A stretch of DNA of 64,000 nucleotides from Lepidostoma basale (GCA_022606425.2 JAHDVF020000726.1:434001-498000); one strand, 5' to 3'; positions 29,666 through 40,871 are shown, numbered from the stretch's first letter. Program-made: numbers and translations. The notes: a model not told the origin generated them from the sequence alone.

Positions 29666-30426
29666 AAGATAAAAGAGCACGTATTCGTATAAAGCATCTC
29701 GGGAAACTTGTTCAGTTTCAACAAGTGTAACATACCTCTTCGGCTTTTACATTAATCGATACTTTATTTAAATTTGAATACATTGGGTAGGCACCTACCT
29801 AGTGGATACCTTAAATAACACACCCTAATAGACTCTGAACCAAGTCATGGTTAGTTACCCCAGAGCTATTAAATTAGCATAATTATATGAAGATAAAACA
29901 CATTCGAGACAAACAAAATGAAGCCACTTATTCAAAAAAATCTGCTGTTGAACAATGCAACCCATATATTTAAAAATACACTTTTTATAAATTGTCTTGT
30001 TGGGATAGTCCCAGGTGAAGGATAACAAAATAACATTTAACAAGGCACTTAATAAAAAGGGTACGTTTAAATGTTAAAAATGATATTTAAGTCATGTTAA
30101 TTGTATACATTTTTATATGGTGTCTTAAATTTGTAAGCACGATATTGTGGTGTGCAGATGAACTCAAAAATTTAAGGGGGCATAGGTTGAAATAGGGTTG
30201 ATTTTGATATTCTGTATGCAGCACAATCAACTTGGATTTGTAAGGAATCTTAAAATTACAAGTATGATTTATGTAAATTAATGTTATGTTCAACTTATAT
30301 GTGCAAGAAGGTAAAATTTTATATATAAAGCATTAAATATAGAAGAAAAAGATTTCATTTCTATTGCATTTATTCTACTTTAATGTAGCAATTGCCAGTT
30401 CCATGCTTAACTTTTATAAATAAGAA
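29666..30426. other. AT-rich stretch, no gene seen
   Basis: Only short ORFs without motifs. 30355-30420 is a weak RTE-A scrap. Confidence 0.35.
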
Positions 30427-30592
30427 AGAGTCATGCATGACCACAAATAACAAAGGTGGAATGGGGAATGTTGTAATTACATAAAGCGTGCGCTTAACCC
30501 AACCAATGACAGGTCATAAGTCCTGTAAACACCTTGATCATCCATGTTCAGTTTCCAGTTTACGTCTTCGTCTCTATTGAGATACAATTAAA
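30427..30592 (-). repeat. Family D dispersed repeat
   Basis: Shares GAATGGGGAATGTTGTAATT, GCGTGCGCTTAACCCAACCA and CGTCTCTATTGAGATACAAT with 62690-62850. Confidence 0.6.
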
Positions 30593-30639
30593 ATAAGAAA
30601 GAGTTTATAGTTTTTGTTATATACTTGTATAATCAAATA

Positions 30640-30830
30640 CTGAATAAAAACATCTGTTTTCTAGAAGTGTTATTTTATTTTATAAGAATGCAATATTTCA
30701 CCTTGCAATATCAAATATTATTTGGCAACGACATTTGATAAGGCCTTAGCAAGGCAGAACGTGTCATACACCTAAAATAATGCTTTTAGGAAACAGATGT
30801 TTTCATTCGTATTAATTATTAAATAAATTG
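30640..30830. repeat. Fold-back repeat (ACATGT family), degraded
   Basis: Inverted ends (TGAATAAAAACATCTGTTTT and AAACAGATGTTTTCATTCGT). The internal motif is reduced to UUGAUAAGGCCUU...AAGGCAGAACGUGUC. Confidence 0.55.
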
Positions 30831-30839
30831 TATGGTATA

Positions 30840-31360
30840 AATAAAACCTCATGTATGGAAGCGAAGCATGGAACTGGCAGAAGAAAGATGAGAGCAGAAT
30901 AAATACGGTAGAGATGAGGCCTTTAAGACGTATGTGTGGTAGAACGATGTACGACAGAATCTCAAATGCTGATATTAGAAAGGAATGTAAACTTGGACTT
31001 GGATCTTCTGGCTTACAGAGGTTCAGCTCTAATGGCGATTCCTCTTACGTCTGTAGGAAACGCGAAAGAAGGTATTATGAACAAAATTGTGAAGGGATCG
31101 CAAGATCGAAAGAATGGTTAAAAAAGTATACGTTGACGATGTAAATGGAGTACGGAGTCGAGGTAGACCGAGGAAAACATGGCATGACCAAATTAATCAA
31201 ATTTTAAAGGTTGGTCATGTCAGAAGCCGGAAAAATCGCCGTGCGTGTATGACTCGCTGAATGAATGTGGAGGAAGCTAGAGAGGTATGTCAGGATAGAG
31301 TAGTGTGGCGGTCGATTCGCTCTGCCTACCCCTGCGGAGAAACGGCGTGATGGTTTGTTG
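30840..31360 (+). mobile_element. RTE-A2 LINE with a 70-base jockey scrap inside
   Basis: It runs from ATGTATGGAAGCGAAGCATG to CGGCGTGATGGTTTGTTGTT. At 30990-31060 it is interrupted by jockey J4 3' UTR sequence (CTTACAGAGGTTCAGCTCTA), after which GCGAAAGAAGGTATTATGAA resumes the frame region. Confidence 0.75.
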
Positions 31361-31740
31361 TTGTTAAATAAATAAAAACTGAATATTTTAACAATCATTG
31401 GTTTAAATTAATTAATATTAATATATGATGTTCTCGTCATCATCTTCCAGGAAGTAGTAATAATTCAAAAGAACCTGCATATAGAATAAATTACAGACAC
31501 AATGCAATGACTGTAAACAGAGTGATAGTACTTTTGGTGCCATTGGCTCTGCCAAGGTCAGAGAGAAACCTAGGAAACACAGTGGTAATGAATTAGACAG
31601 ATGAATAATTCATCACGGCACAAACCTTCAAAAATGACTGTTCCCAGAGATAATTGGTGTCTAGATCTACATGGCGCAAGGTCTCACATTCATTGCTTAT
31701 TTAAAAAAAAGGCCAAAGAAAATGTATGAATCATATCGCT
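31361..31740. other. Unassigned stretch
   Basis: No gene or repeat recognised. Confidence 0.3.
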
Positions 31741-32430
31741 TGTTGACTAAATAACCATCAGGCCGTTTCTCACTATTCTGTCCTGACATACATCTGTCGC
31801 TTCCTCTACATTCATAAATTGTGTCATGCATTTGATCATGCCAATTTTTCCTAGGCCTTCCTCTATTCCTAGCTCTGATCACGTCGTTTTCATATACCTT
31901 CTTCACACTTGTCTTCACGCATTCTTACTAACTAACTAACTAACCATCACGCTGTCTCCCTGAAGGGGTAGGCAGAAAGAATGGACTGCCACACTTTTCT
32001 TTCCTGACATTCTCTCGCTTCCTCAACATTCATACATTGTGTCATGAATGCGTTTCGAATTCTCTGACCCTTCATGCAGCCGACATTCAATATTTGATTA
32101 ATTTGATCGCGCCAATTTTTCCACGGTCTTTCTCTATTTCTAGTTCCATTCACTTTTTTTACCATTCTTTCTTCATTCATTCTTTCCATGTATCTAAACC
32201 ATCTTAATTATCCTTTCATTATTTTGTTCATAACACCATCATTCGCACCGCATTCACTTCTTATATTTTCATTCGACACTCTATCATACACAGAGTATCC
32301 ACACATTATTCTAAAAGATCTTATTTCTACTGCATTTATTCTACTTTCATTCTTCTTTTGCCAGTTCCATGCTGCGCTTCCATACATAAGGGTCGGTATA
32401 AGAACACCATTGTTTGCAACCATTCATGCA
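31741..32430 (-). mobile_element. RTE-A LINE fragments, two copies in the same orientation
   Basis: 31741-31925 is a degraded 3' end; 31928-32430 is a longer copy with tail (ACTA)n at 31928-31944, 'NRERPWKNWRDQINQILNVG' and 'TLMYGSAAWNWQKKNESRIN'. Confidence 0.8.
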
Positions 32431-32560
32431 TGAACTTCCCAGAAGGTTCTAACGATCACCTACTGGGTCCAATTGTGAATCTAAACCATCCAGGGACCCA
32501 CTCAAACACACACAAAAATTTCATCAAAATCGGTCAAGCTATTTAGAAGTTCAACTACAT
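32431..32560 (+). repeat. Common insect repeat fragment
   Basis: AAATTTCATCAAAATCGGTC with TTAGAAGTTCAACTACA is a phrase seen in many dispersed repeats of Lepidoptera (recalled, not searched). The host element is not identified. Confidence 0.45.
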
Positions 32561-32561
32561 T

Positions 32562-32935
32562 TATTTATTTATACATAATACACAAATGAGACAACAAACA
32601 AAAAACATTTAGGTGACTTATTTGGACACAAAAACGGTCTTACAAAGATAAAACAACAACATGAAACCAAACAAATCATACATATCAGAAGGAACCCAAA
32701 TATGTCGACTCTTTCCAGAATTTGTAATATATTTTTTATGAATACTGCCTCACTGACACTGAAAATGTCCAAATCTGAGACGATTAGATCCAACTTCCGA
32801 ATCGCTCTTCTACTGGAATCACCAAAGGCAGGTCGGTTCTGCGTGACGGAGCAAAGAACAATTGATGTCGGTACAGAAGAATTATATCTAAAGATCAAAG
32901 ATGGACTACCACAATGGGATTACAGTAAAAACAGT
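32562..32935 (-). mobile_element. Jockey-like LINE fragment (family J3)
   Basis: The minus strand has 'RPAFGDSSRRAIRKLDLIVS', 'DLDIFSVSEAVF' and 'LLICMICLVSCCC', matching 17200-17560 on the plus strand. The RT core is absent. Confidence 0.7.
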
Positions 32936-33465
32936 TGATTTCATTAAGTATAATTAATTTATTTAGATACTTGGTGTACAAAAGAAACAATTATTACAAT
33001 AGGTTGGATCATCAAATCCCGCACTATCTGATCATAAATTAAAACCCCTTCGGAGAGACGGCGTGATGGTTAGTTAGTTAGTAATACATAAGTCAACACT
33101 TGAAAAAACCCAATATTTTGTCAACCAGCTGTGGCAGATCGAAGACAATGATAATAAATGACACACGCTTACAATTGGATATGCGTTCTCATTCACTTTT
33201 GGAGCGATCCTTATTAGTATTCAACGCAGGTTTTAAGTGAGTTCAAGTGAAATTGTTTACCGGTTTATTTTACAATTCACGAAGATCATTCATACTTTTT
33301 CCACAAAACAGATACATATAAATTGGGTTTTAAATAAATAAAAATAACAGTTCACTAAGAGCATAACACCAGAGTGATGAAACAAAAAAATAATATACTT
33401 ATAATTATTATATAATAATTAAATAAAAACTTTTTTTTTTTAAATAACTATTTCCACTATTTGTC
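32936..33465. other. AT-rich stretch with an RTE-A tail scrap
   Basis: 33040-33078 is only the last ~38 bases of RTE-A plus GTTAGTTAGTTAG. No gene elsewhere. Confidence 0.4.
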
Positions 33466-33469
33466 TTAT

Positions 33470-33530
33470 TTCGAAAGCAACCGGTTTCGCCAGGCTAGCT
33501 AGCATTGACAGACTGGTCTTTAAGTAAAGG
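33470..33530 (-). repeat. Degenerate ACCGGT-type hammerhead-like repeat
   Basis: The minus strand has CUGUCAAUGCUAGCUAGCCU, GGC and GAAACCGGUUG. Stem II is altered and the core is incomplete. Confidence 0.35.
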
Positions 33531-33710
33531 TAGTTATTAAAAAAAACATTATTTAATTTAATTACTATTTAAAGTAATCTTTCACCAAGAGATTTCAATA
33601 AAATCATTAGATTATATTAAAAATTATTAACTTGGAACAATAATATTATATCACAATTTATTTATTTAAATGATATGAAATTGATGTTTCTTGAATAATG
33701 ATTGTGAAAC

Positions 33711-33905
33711 TCCATATAAAATAATTAATATGAATGAAAGCATCTGTTTTCTAGAAGTTTTATTATATTTTATTGGAATGACATGTTTTGCCTTTCTAAG
33801 GCATTATCAAATTTCATTATATTTAATTAGAAAGATGAAATATGCCATTCACATAAAATGTAATAATACTTCTACAAAAAATAGTTTTTATTTGTGTTAA
33901 TTATA
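33711..33905. repeat. Fold-back repeat (ACATGT family)
   Basis: Inverted ends with TTTTCTAGAAGTTTTATTAT. The minus-strand motif has UUGAUAAUGCCUUAGAAAGGC but CAAAAC instead of GAAAC. Confidence 0.55.
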
Positions 33906-34060
33906 CAAAATTGTCGCATCAGCTGTTTCGCCAAGCAATGTTGGCGTCATCGTTTGTTACAATCAACTCATCATAGTAATTAATAAATCGAATTGATCGT
34001 AACACCTGATGATGCCAAAGTCGGTTGACGAAACAGCTGTCGTGTCAATTTCGCGATATT
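33906..34060. ncRNA. Head-to-head pair of hammerhead-like motifs (ACAGCTGT type)
   Basis: The plus motif has CUGAUGA (34006-34012), an extra U, stem II pairing of CAA with UUG plus partial flanks, GAAAC (34030-34034), ACAGCUGU (34033-34040) and C34041. The minus motif (33913-33952) has CGAUGA, GCCAA/UUGGC, GAAAC and a damaged stem III. The tail to 34140 (CCAAAACAATGGATTATCCA) recurs at 10905-10930. Confidence 0.55.
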
Positions 34061-34562
34061 ATAACAGTGTTCCAAATTAAACAGTTGATAATGCTGAAGT
34101 ATCATAGTAATTCTACCAAAACAATGGATTATCCATTTAAAAAATATTTTAAGTGACTGATGCCTGATTACAGATTGTATACAAATTATATGATAACAGG
34201 ATTTACATAAAAATTGTTTTGTAGCCCGAAGAGTAAAAAAAATACAAAATTATAGTGAATTGAATGCTAAAACCTAATGGAAATGATTCTAAAAAAAAAG
34301 TTTCTTTTTTTTTATTTATTCCATTTTGATACTTGAATGACGGATAACCCTATACATTTATTGGTCAAAATCATTAAAAATGTCAGAACATTATATTTAA
34401 AAAAAAAACTTTTTAACTATATTAAATACATCTCAGATGATTATAAAAATACAATTGTTATTAAACATTTATTCTGCCAACTAAAATGGCAAAATATCAT
34501 GCAAAAAAAAAAAAGCACAATATGTATGCAGCAAAAAAATATTTTAATATTTAGAAACTCAC
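34061..34562. other. Intron sequence 3' of the last supervillin-like exon seen
   Basis: AT-rich, with no gene. It follows the GTGAGT donor at 34562 on the minus strand. Confidence 0.5.
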
Positions 34563-35308
34563 CGCAACGCTCTTCTCTTGGTTATAATCCTCCGCACCTC
34601 CCTTCCTCCACTGCTCTCCCCGTCACTCTCGGATCCCTCGCCTTCTTTCTGATCCTCCCTGCCGTTCCTCAGTCTGTTGGCGAGCACCGAGTTGAACACG
34701 TGGACACTCTGAGACTTGGACACGGGAGGAATCAACTTCCTCGCCCAAGGTTTAACACTCTCACCATCAGTCTTAACCGGAGCATTCACTTTGTTAATCT
34801 CTACATGCTTCAAATTTTCATTGAAACGCGGCTTTGATAATTCATTCCCGTTCTTATTATCGAGACTCCTGCCCAAAGCGAAGTTTCCGTTCTTCAAATT
34901 CATCCTGAAAACGGCCGGATCTAATGGATTCAACTTCGCTTGATCGATCGGTGGTTTTTTCTGTTGAACAATGGGAATTTTAGGTTTCGACATGTCTTTA
35001 TCTGTTTTGGACATGCACCGCTCCATGATTTTCCTCGCTTTCATTTCATCCATACACGGCAGCTTGATTCTCCCGTCTGGTTTGGCCGCGTTATCTCTAG
35101 CGACGCGTGCAATGTCCGATTCAGTTTTGGAGTTCTTCAACAATTGCGACGGCTTAACTAGCGTCGGCTCTGGTGATTTCTTCTCTTCTGCCTCATCTTC
35201 AGATTCCTCCGAAGACTCGGACGATGAACAACTATCGTCTGAAGAGTGACTGCTTCTTGATCCGCTCCCTTCGTCGGAGGAACTATCGATGCCTTCGTCC
35301 TTCAAGCC
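34563..35308 (-). CDS. Svil: Supervillin-like gene, exon F (last exon seen)
   Basis: A 746-nt internal exon. The acceptor is TTGTCCTTTCTCAG ending at 35309 and the donor is GTGAGT at 34562-34557. It enters in phase 0 and leaves in phase 2. Residues 1-45 are an acidic serine-rich run ('DEGIDSSSDEGSGSRSSHSS', 'SEESEDEAEE'). Then come 'MDEMKARKIMERCMSK', 'IDQAKLNPLDPAVFRMNLKN' and a basic end 'VRRIITKRRALR'. It is low-complexity and mostly disordered, as expected of the linker before the gelsolin-like domains of supervillin. Those domains are not found downstream in the window. Confidence 0.8.
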
Positions 35309-35419
35309 CTGAGAAAGGACAATAAAACAAAGGTTAGAACAAGATTATAAAATAACAGAAAAAAACTGTAGTCCAATAAGAATGTTTTATCAATAAGTTT
35401 GTTTTAATCCATTACACAA

Positions 35420-35600
35420 TTATCCAAGGCTCAAACCAAATGAGGGAGCATAGTTAAAGAATTTCAAACATAGATGGCAGTGTCCAGATGACATTTTAAC
35501 AGTTTTAGTATGATATGCAAAAGGCACAAGACAGGAATATGTGTAGAAGTATGGGGGAGGCCTATGTCCAGCAGTGAACGACACTGACTGTTTAAATAAT
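35420..35600 (+). mobile_element. LINE 3'-end scrap of Lepidoptera type
   Basis: GGGGGAGGCCTATGTCCAGC at about 35550 is a hallmark phrase of lepidopteran RTE 3' ends (recalled). No ORF is left. Confidence 0.5.
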
Positions 35601-35616
35601 TTAAATAAATAAGTAT

Positions 35617-35883
35617 TATACGACGACCTTCGTGGCAGAGTGGTAAGATCTCTGGCTTCCATATCGAAGGTCCCGGGTTCGATTCCCGGTGATGGCAGTG
35701 TGATTGTCACACTGTCTTTGATCTGGTGTAGAATTCACGTGACAATAAAATGCCGATAGATTGGCTACCTATCACATGTCACAAGAATCAATATAATAGC
35801 TAAAAATAATAATTTATTAATTGTATACAGTAACTGGGTTCAAGCAACCTGTTGTATACATTAAAAAAAAAAAAAAAAAAAAA
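35617..35883 (+). mobile_element. SINE1 (tRNA-derived)
   Basis: Head GACGACCTTCGTGGCAGAGT (A box), B box GGGTTCGATTCCCGG, then TTCACGTGACAATAAAATGC, GCTACCTATCACATGTCAC and GGGTTCAAGCAACCTGTTGT with a poly(A) of about 20. This 3' end (poly-A) differs from the CCCTTTACATC/ATT-tailed end at 26749, so the family has two tail types. Confidence 0.8.
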
Positions 35884-36095
35884 TTGTAGACATCAATGTC
35901 CCAGAGAGAATTTTGTGGTCATAAAGAAAAGCTCAAAAATACAAACATTACTTTACATTTATACAAACATTGAACTATTCATTATAGATCCTGGTATAAA
36001 TTACACGAGTTACAATTATACAAATTAGAATATAACTTATTCTGACCTGAAACAGCAACAAAATATATACTCGTATATATTAACACCTGATTCCA

Positions 36096-36240
36096 TTATT
36101 ATTTTGTTGAATGGATCTTTACATCATTACAGCGCGAGCCAAATCCATGTACAGGGTATAGCTAGCATATTTATTCTCGTGACATGTGATAGGTAGCTAA
36201 TCTATTGCTATTTTATTGAATCACGTGAAATCTACGATGC
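36096..36240 (-). mobile_element. SINE1 body and 3' end
   Basis: The minus strand has TTCACGTGATTCAATAAAAT, CATGTCACGAGAATAA and GGATTTGGCTCGCGCTGTAA. The head is missing. Confidence 0.65.
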
Positions 36241-36440
36241 AGTAATTATTTAAAAAATTAAAAATAAAACACCTTGCAAAAGTATTCGTATGTATAAACA
36301 TTATTATATTTCATGTACTCGTATGTATAAACATTATTATATTTCTATCTAAATCTTACTGTTATTGAGATGCATTTAAAAAAAAACTTATTTGATTTAT
36401 TATTTTGATACAATGTGCCTACAATATCAACGTAAAATAA

Positions 36441-36565
36441 AATGGTTATTCGGGTGGTGGTCTAGGGGATAAAATGCTTGGCCACTGATCAAGGAGACTT
36501 GGGTTCAAGAAAACAGATGTTTTCATTCATATTAATTCTTCAATATGGAGATTTAAAACAGGACA
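36441..36565 (+). mobile_element. SINE2 head joined to fold-back repeat end
   Basis: 36441-36505 is the SINE2 head (GGGTGGTGGTCTAGGGGATA); 36508-36560 is the terminal arm of the ACATGT fold-back family (AAAACAGATGTTTTCATTCA). Confidence 0.6.
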
Positions 36566-36594
36566 CCAAATCGATATTAAAATAGAAAAACATG

Positions 36595-36905
36595 CTCATA
36601 ATAAACAATCACGCCGTCTCTCCGGAGGGGTAGGCAGAAAGAATGGACTGCCACACTGTTCTCTCCTGACATACTTCTCAAGCTTCCTCTTCATTCATAC
36701 ATCTTGTCATGCACGCACGCCGATTTCTCGCGTGGCCAGCAATCAATATTTGATTTATTAGATCGTGCCACGATTTCCTCGGTCTTCTTCTATTTCTAGT
36801 TTCGTTTACATCGTTAACATATACTTTTTTAGCATTCTTTCTTCATTCATTCTTTCCATGTGTCCAAACAATCTTAATGATCCTTTCGCCGATTTTTCCG
36901 ACTCC
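36595..36905 (-). mobile_element. RTE-A LINE fragment
   Basis: It starts at ACAATCACGCCGTCTCTCCG and reads back to the 'SLRLFGHMERMN' region. Confidence 0.8.
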
Positions 36906-36934
36906 TCACGACATTTAATAAAAAATAAATAAAC

Positions 36935-37290
36935 AAACAACAACAACAACAAACCATCACGCCGTTTCTCCGCAGGGGTAGGCAGAGAGAATGGACCGCC
37001 ACACTACTCTATCCTGGCAAACCTCTCTAGCTTCCTCCACATTCATACAACGAGTCATACACGCACGTCGATTCCTCCGACTTCTAACATGACCAACCTT
37101 TAAATTTGATTAATTTGGTCATGCCATGTTTTCCTCGGTCTGCCTCGACTTCGTACCCCATTTACATCATTAACGTATACTTTCTTAACTATTCTTTCTC
37201 CATCCATGCGTTCCATATGTCCGAACCAACGCAGCGATCCTTTCATAATTTTGTTCATTATACCTTCTTCCGCTCTACATTCCTTTCAAA
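36935..37290 (-). mobile_element. RTE-A2 LINE fragment with (GTT)n tail
   Basis: The (CAA)n tail is at 36940-36952. The minus strand reads 'RFGHMERMDGER' and 'VYVNDVNGVRSRGRPRKTWH'-like sequence. It ends 30 bases from exon E. Confidence 0.8.
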
Positions 37291-37321
37291 TAAACAATAA
37301 TAATAAAAAATTAGCAATTAC

Positions 37322-37566
37322 CTCAGAACTCTCTCCTTTGGTGAGCGACTTGATGGTCTGACTCTTGTCAACATCGCTCTTGGCTTTGGGCACTGCTGGC
37401 GGTGGAAACAACTTCTTCGCAGGATCTCCGGGAGGTTTGGAGTCCGCGGCCGAAGGGAGCAGAGGAATGGCGCCCGAATGTGACTTCAGAATCCCTTTCA
37501 CCTCCGAGGTGAGCATTCTCGAAGCCTGCTCGGCGAGTTTGTTCTGGGCCAATCGGAAATTAACAC
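37322..37566 (-). CDS. Svil: Supervillin-like gene, exon E
   Basis: A 245-nt exon. The acceptor is TATCTCGCCAG ending at 37567 and the donor is GTAATT at 37321-37316. It enters in phase 1 and leaves in phase 0. It encodes 'GVNFRLAQNKLAEQASRM', 'SEVKGILKSHSGAIPLLP' and 'KSQTIKSLTKGESSE'. The 'xILKS' block resembles a segment after the TQPVTLGEV repeat in vertebrate supervillin. The phase fits exon D exactly (G plus GT gives Gly). Confidence 0.8.
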
Positions 37567-37739
37567 CTGGCGAGATAAAATATTTTAATACAAAATGAAA
37601 AAAAGATGTCATATTCCTGCACATATATGTAGTTTGGAAATAATATTTGATTAAAGATGATGTTAAATGGATTTCATTGCATACAAGGAGTAAGCTACAC
37701 TTAGGTAAAAGGTATTTATAAATTAATTGCCAAGACAGA
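37567..37739. other. Intron sequence between exons E and D
   Basis: Plain AT-rich intron sequence up to the RTE-A copies. Confidence 0.5.
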
Positions 37740-38470
37740 TTCAATTCCTCTATTTCTTGTTCCGTCTGCATTGTTAACAGATCATTTCTTTACCATTCTA
37801 ACTGCAGTCATTCTTTCCATGTGTCCAAACTTATCATTAATTTGTTCAAAATACTTTCATTCGCACTGCATTCACTTCTTATATTTGCGTTTGACACTCT
37901 ATCATATACAGATTTACCACACATTCTACTTTCATCCTTCTTTTGCCAGTTCCATGCTTTACTTCCAAACATAAGAGTTTGTACAAACACACCATTGTGC
38001 ACTGTCATCTTAGCATTTTTGGATAGGCTTTTATTTGCAATGACAACTTTAAGTACATAAATCAATTTGTTGCCTATCCCAACCTTTCTTTCAACGTCCC
38101 AATATCATCATATGTAAACATACTTCCTAAATATATAAATTCATCCACTTGTTCCAGATTTTCACTCTTCATGCAAATGTTTCCGACTCAAAAAACATTA
38201 CCTTAGACTTATTCACATTCATCATCAGATCATTTTTCATGCATACCTCATACATATTAGACACCAGGACTTGTAGTACATGTTCGGCGTCTGCAAGTAG
38301 GATACCGTTATCCGCATATAATAGACAGCTTACTGACACTCTGCTCATTTTGGCACCTACATCCAACCCTTACATATACTTGTCCATATACAGATTAAAT
38401 AACAGCAGGGACATTATGCAACCCTGTTTGACACCTTTATTGATATCAAACCAGGCTGTAAGATTGGATT
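37740..38470 (-). mobile_element. RTE-A LINE with part of the RT catalytic region
   Basis: The minus strand has 'VSCLLYADNGILLADAEHVL' (the catalytic YADD mutated to YADN), 'NKSKVMFF', then 'EFIYLGSMFTYDD' and 'TVHNGVFVQTLMFGSKAWNW'. Stops and frameshifts are present and its own 3' end is missing. Confidence 0.8.
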
Positions 38471-39113
38471 TATTAACTAACTAAATAACTAACCATCACG
38501 CCGTCTCCCCGAAGGGGTAGGCAGAAAGAATGGACTGCCACACTTTTCTTTTCTGATATATTTCTCTCGTTTCCTCAACATTCATACATCGTGTCATGCA
38601 CGCGCGTCGATTTCTCTGACTCCTCACATGGCCGACATTCAATATTTGATTTATTTGATCGTGCCACGTTTTCCTCGGTCTTCCTCTATTTCTGGTTCCA
38701 TTTACATCGTTAACATATAATTTTTACCATTCTTTCTTCATTCATTCTTTCCATATGTCCAAACCATCTTAATGATCCTTTCATTATTTTGATCATGACA
38801 CCATCATTCGCACCGCATTCACTTCTTATATTTTCATTCGACACTCTATCATACACAGAGTATCCACACATTCGTCTAAGAGATCTCATTTCTACTGCAT
38901 TTATTCTACTTTCATCCTTTTTTTGCCAGTTCCATGCTTCGCTTCCATACATAAGGGTTGGTAGAAGAACACCATTGTGCACTGCCATTCTAGCTTTTTT
39001 GGATAGGTTTTTGTTTGCATGACAACTTTAAGTGCACCATTCACTTTGTTGCCTGCCCCAACCCTTCTTTCAATATCCCTCTCCACTCTTCCATCTCTTG
39101 TAAACTACTACCT
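38471..39113 (-). mobile_element. RTE-A LINE, second copy of a same-orientation series
   Basis: Its tail (AACTAACTAAATAACTAACC) is at 38474-38493. The minus frame reads 'GVLLPTLMYGSEAWNWQKKD' and 'SLRRMCGYSVYDRVSNENIR'. It ends upstream at TAAACTACTACCTTGG. Confidence 0.85.
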
Positions 39114-39119
39114 TGGATT

Positions 39120-40020
39120 TATTAACTAACTAACTAACTAACCATCACGCCGTCTCCCCGAAGGGGTAGGCAGAAAGAATGACATATTTCTCTCGCTTCC
39201 TCAACATTCATACATCGTGTCATGCACGCGCGTCGATTTCTCTGACTCCTCACATGGCCGACATTCAATATTTGATTTATTTGATCGTGCCACGATTTCC
39301 TCGGTCTTCCTCTATTTCTGGTTTCATTTACATCATTAACATATAATTTTTTTACCATTCTTTCTTCATTCATTCTTTCCATATGTCCAAACCATCTTAA
39401 TGATCCTTTCATTATTTTGTTCATAACACCATCATTCGCACCGCATTCACTTCTTATATTTTCATTCGACACTCTGTCATACACAGAGTATGCACACATT
39501 CATCTAAGAGATCTCATTTCTACTGCATTTATTCTACTTTCATCCTTCTTTTACCAGTTCCATGCTTCGCTTCCATACATAAGGGTCGGTAGAAGAACAC
39601 CATTGTGCACTGCCATTCTAGCTTTTTTGGATAGGTTTTTGTTTGCATGACAACTTTAAGTGCACCATTCACTTTGTTGCCTGCCCCAACCCTTCTTTCA
39701 ATATCCCTCTCCACTCTCCCATCGCTTGTAAACATACTACCTAAATACACAAACTCAACTACTTGCTCCAAGTTTTCACCATTCACGCTAATGTTGCAGA
39801 CTGTCGTGGTTTCTTCCTTTTCAAAAAATCATTACCTTGGACTTATTAACATTCATCATCAGATCATTTCGCATGCATACCTCATACATACAATTCACCA
39901 GGACTTGTAGTTCATGCTCGTTGTCAGCAAGTAGGACAGCGTCATCCGCATACAAGAGACAGCTTACTGACACTCCGCTCATTTTGGCACCTACATCCAA
40001 CCCTTTCAGCTCTCTCATTA
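39120..40020 (-). mobile_element. RTE-A LINE, third copy, longest RT segment of the series
   Basis: The tail (AACT)n is at 39124-39143. The minus strand runs through 'GRPRKSWHDQINQILNVGHV', 'GSMFTSDGRVERDIERRVGA', 'MNVNKSKVMIF' and 'VSCLLYADDAVLLADNEHEL' with an intact YADD. Frameshifts break the ORF into several pieces. Confidence 0.85.
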
Positions 40021-40414
40021 TTTATTATTGTTCTAAAATATGTCATTAATGAAATTGTTGAATACTGTATCTGTTTCAACTGCGACGCGACATCGACATA
40101 ACCTAGAAATCTGAAATTTGGCACAAAACTCCGTGATTCAGGCGCAAAATTTAATTAGTTGCTCCAGTAACGTTTCTGGCAGCTTCACAGAGGAGTACAA
40201 TTACAGAATCATGGTATGAGGGTAAACAAACAAACGGAAATAAACGGCCATATTTTAATATTGTGCGTGCAGCAAGCTGGGGCATGCGAGAGATGATTTA
40301 ATATACAATTACAGGGCTAGCAGATGCTCATGCAAAACAAGTTATTCAATACATACCGTTGTGTTGGACTCTTCAATAGGAAATATCTGATCAATGATTT
40401 CAGATTCTTTATTG
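40021..40414. other. Intron sequence, unassigned
   Basis: No gene or repeat recognised. Confidence 0.4.
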
Positions 40415-40620
40415 GGACGTAGATCCTGGCTTACAGAGGTTCAGCTCTTATGGCTATTCTTCTAACGTCTGATGGGAACATTGTTGGAAAGGTGATTTGG
40501 TGGGTTGTTGGTTTATGCGGGGGCTTGATTTGTGTGGCCCGGAGTGTTTCTCTGAAGGAGGATCGATTTTGGGCGCTTGTGGCGGCTGTAGGTGTTTGGG
40601 TAGTAATTTGAGAGATCTTT
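40415..40620 (-). mobile_element. Jockey-type LINE (J4), 3' part of a split copy
   Basis: It includes the 3' UTR (GCTGAACCTCTGTAAGCCAG) and the last codons ('APKIDPPS'-like). It continues at 40986-41262 after an insertion. Confidence 0.75.
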
Positions 40621-40624
40621 ATAA

Positions 40625-40870
40625 TGAAATAGTTCATTGTTTTGGCCGAAACACTATGATACTTAAACATTGTGAACTGTTAAATTTAAAAAAACTTTGT
40701 TTTATATATCACAATCGTGTTTTTATTATTTGCAACAGCTGTTTCGTCAACCTATATTGACATTATCAAGTGTTACAAACACATCAGGTGTAAACATAGG
40801 TTGACGAAACAGCTGTTGCGAAAAATAAAAATACAATTGTGATATATAAAATAAAGTTTTTGTAATTTAA
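40625..40870. ncRNA. Hammerhead-like fold-back (ACAGCTGT family) inserted in jockey LINE
   Basis: The minus motif (40733-40775) has UUGAUAA, an extra U, GUCAA/GUUGAC, GAAAC and ACAGCUGU. The plus half (40789-40822) keeps AUAGGUUGAC, GAAAC and ACAGCUGU, but its CUGAUG part is inverted (ACATCAGGTG). The ends are inverted tails with CATTGTTTTGGCCGAAACAC and ATTTAACAGTTTATC. Confidence 0.5.
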
Positions 40871-40871
40871 C

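Noticed and set aside
35617..35700. tRNA gene candidate with GGTTCGATTCCCGG
   Set aside because: It belongs to SINE1, with a conserved tail and other copies at 25968 and 26749.
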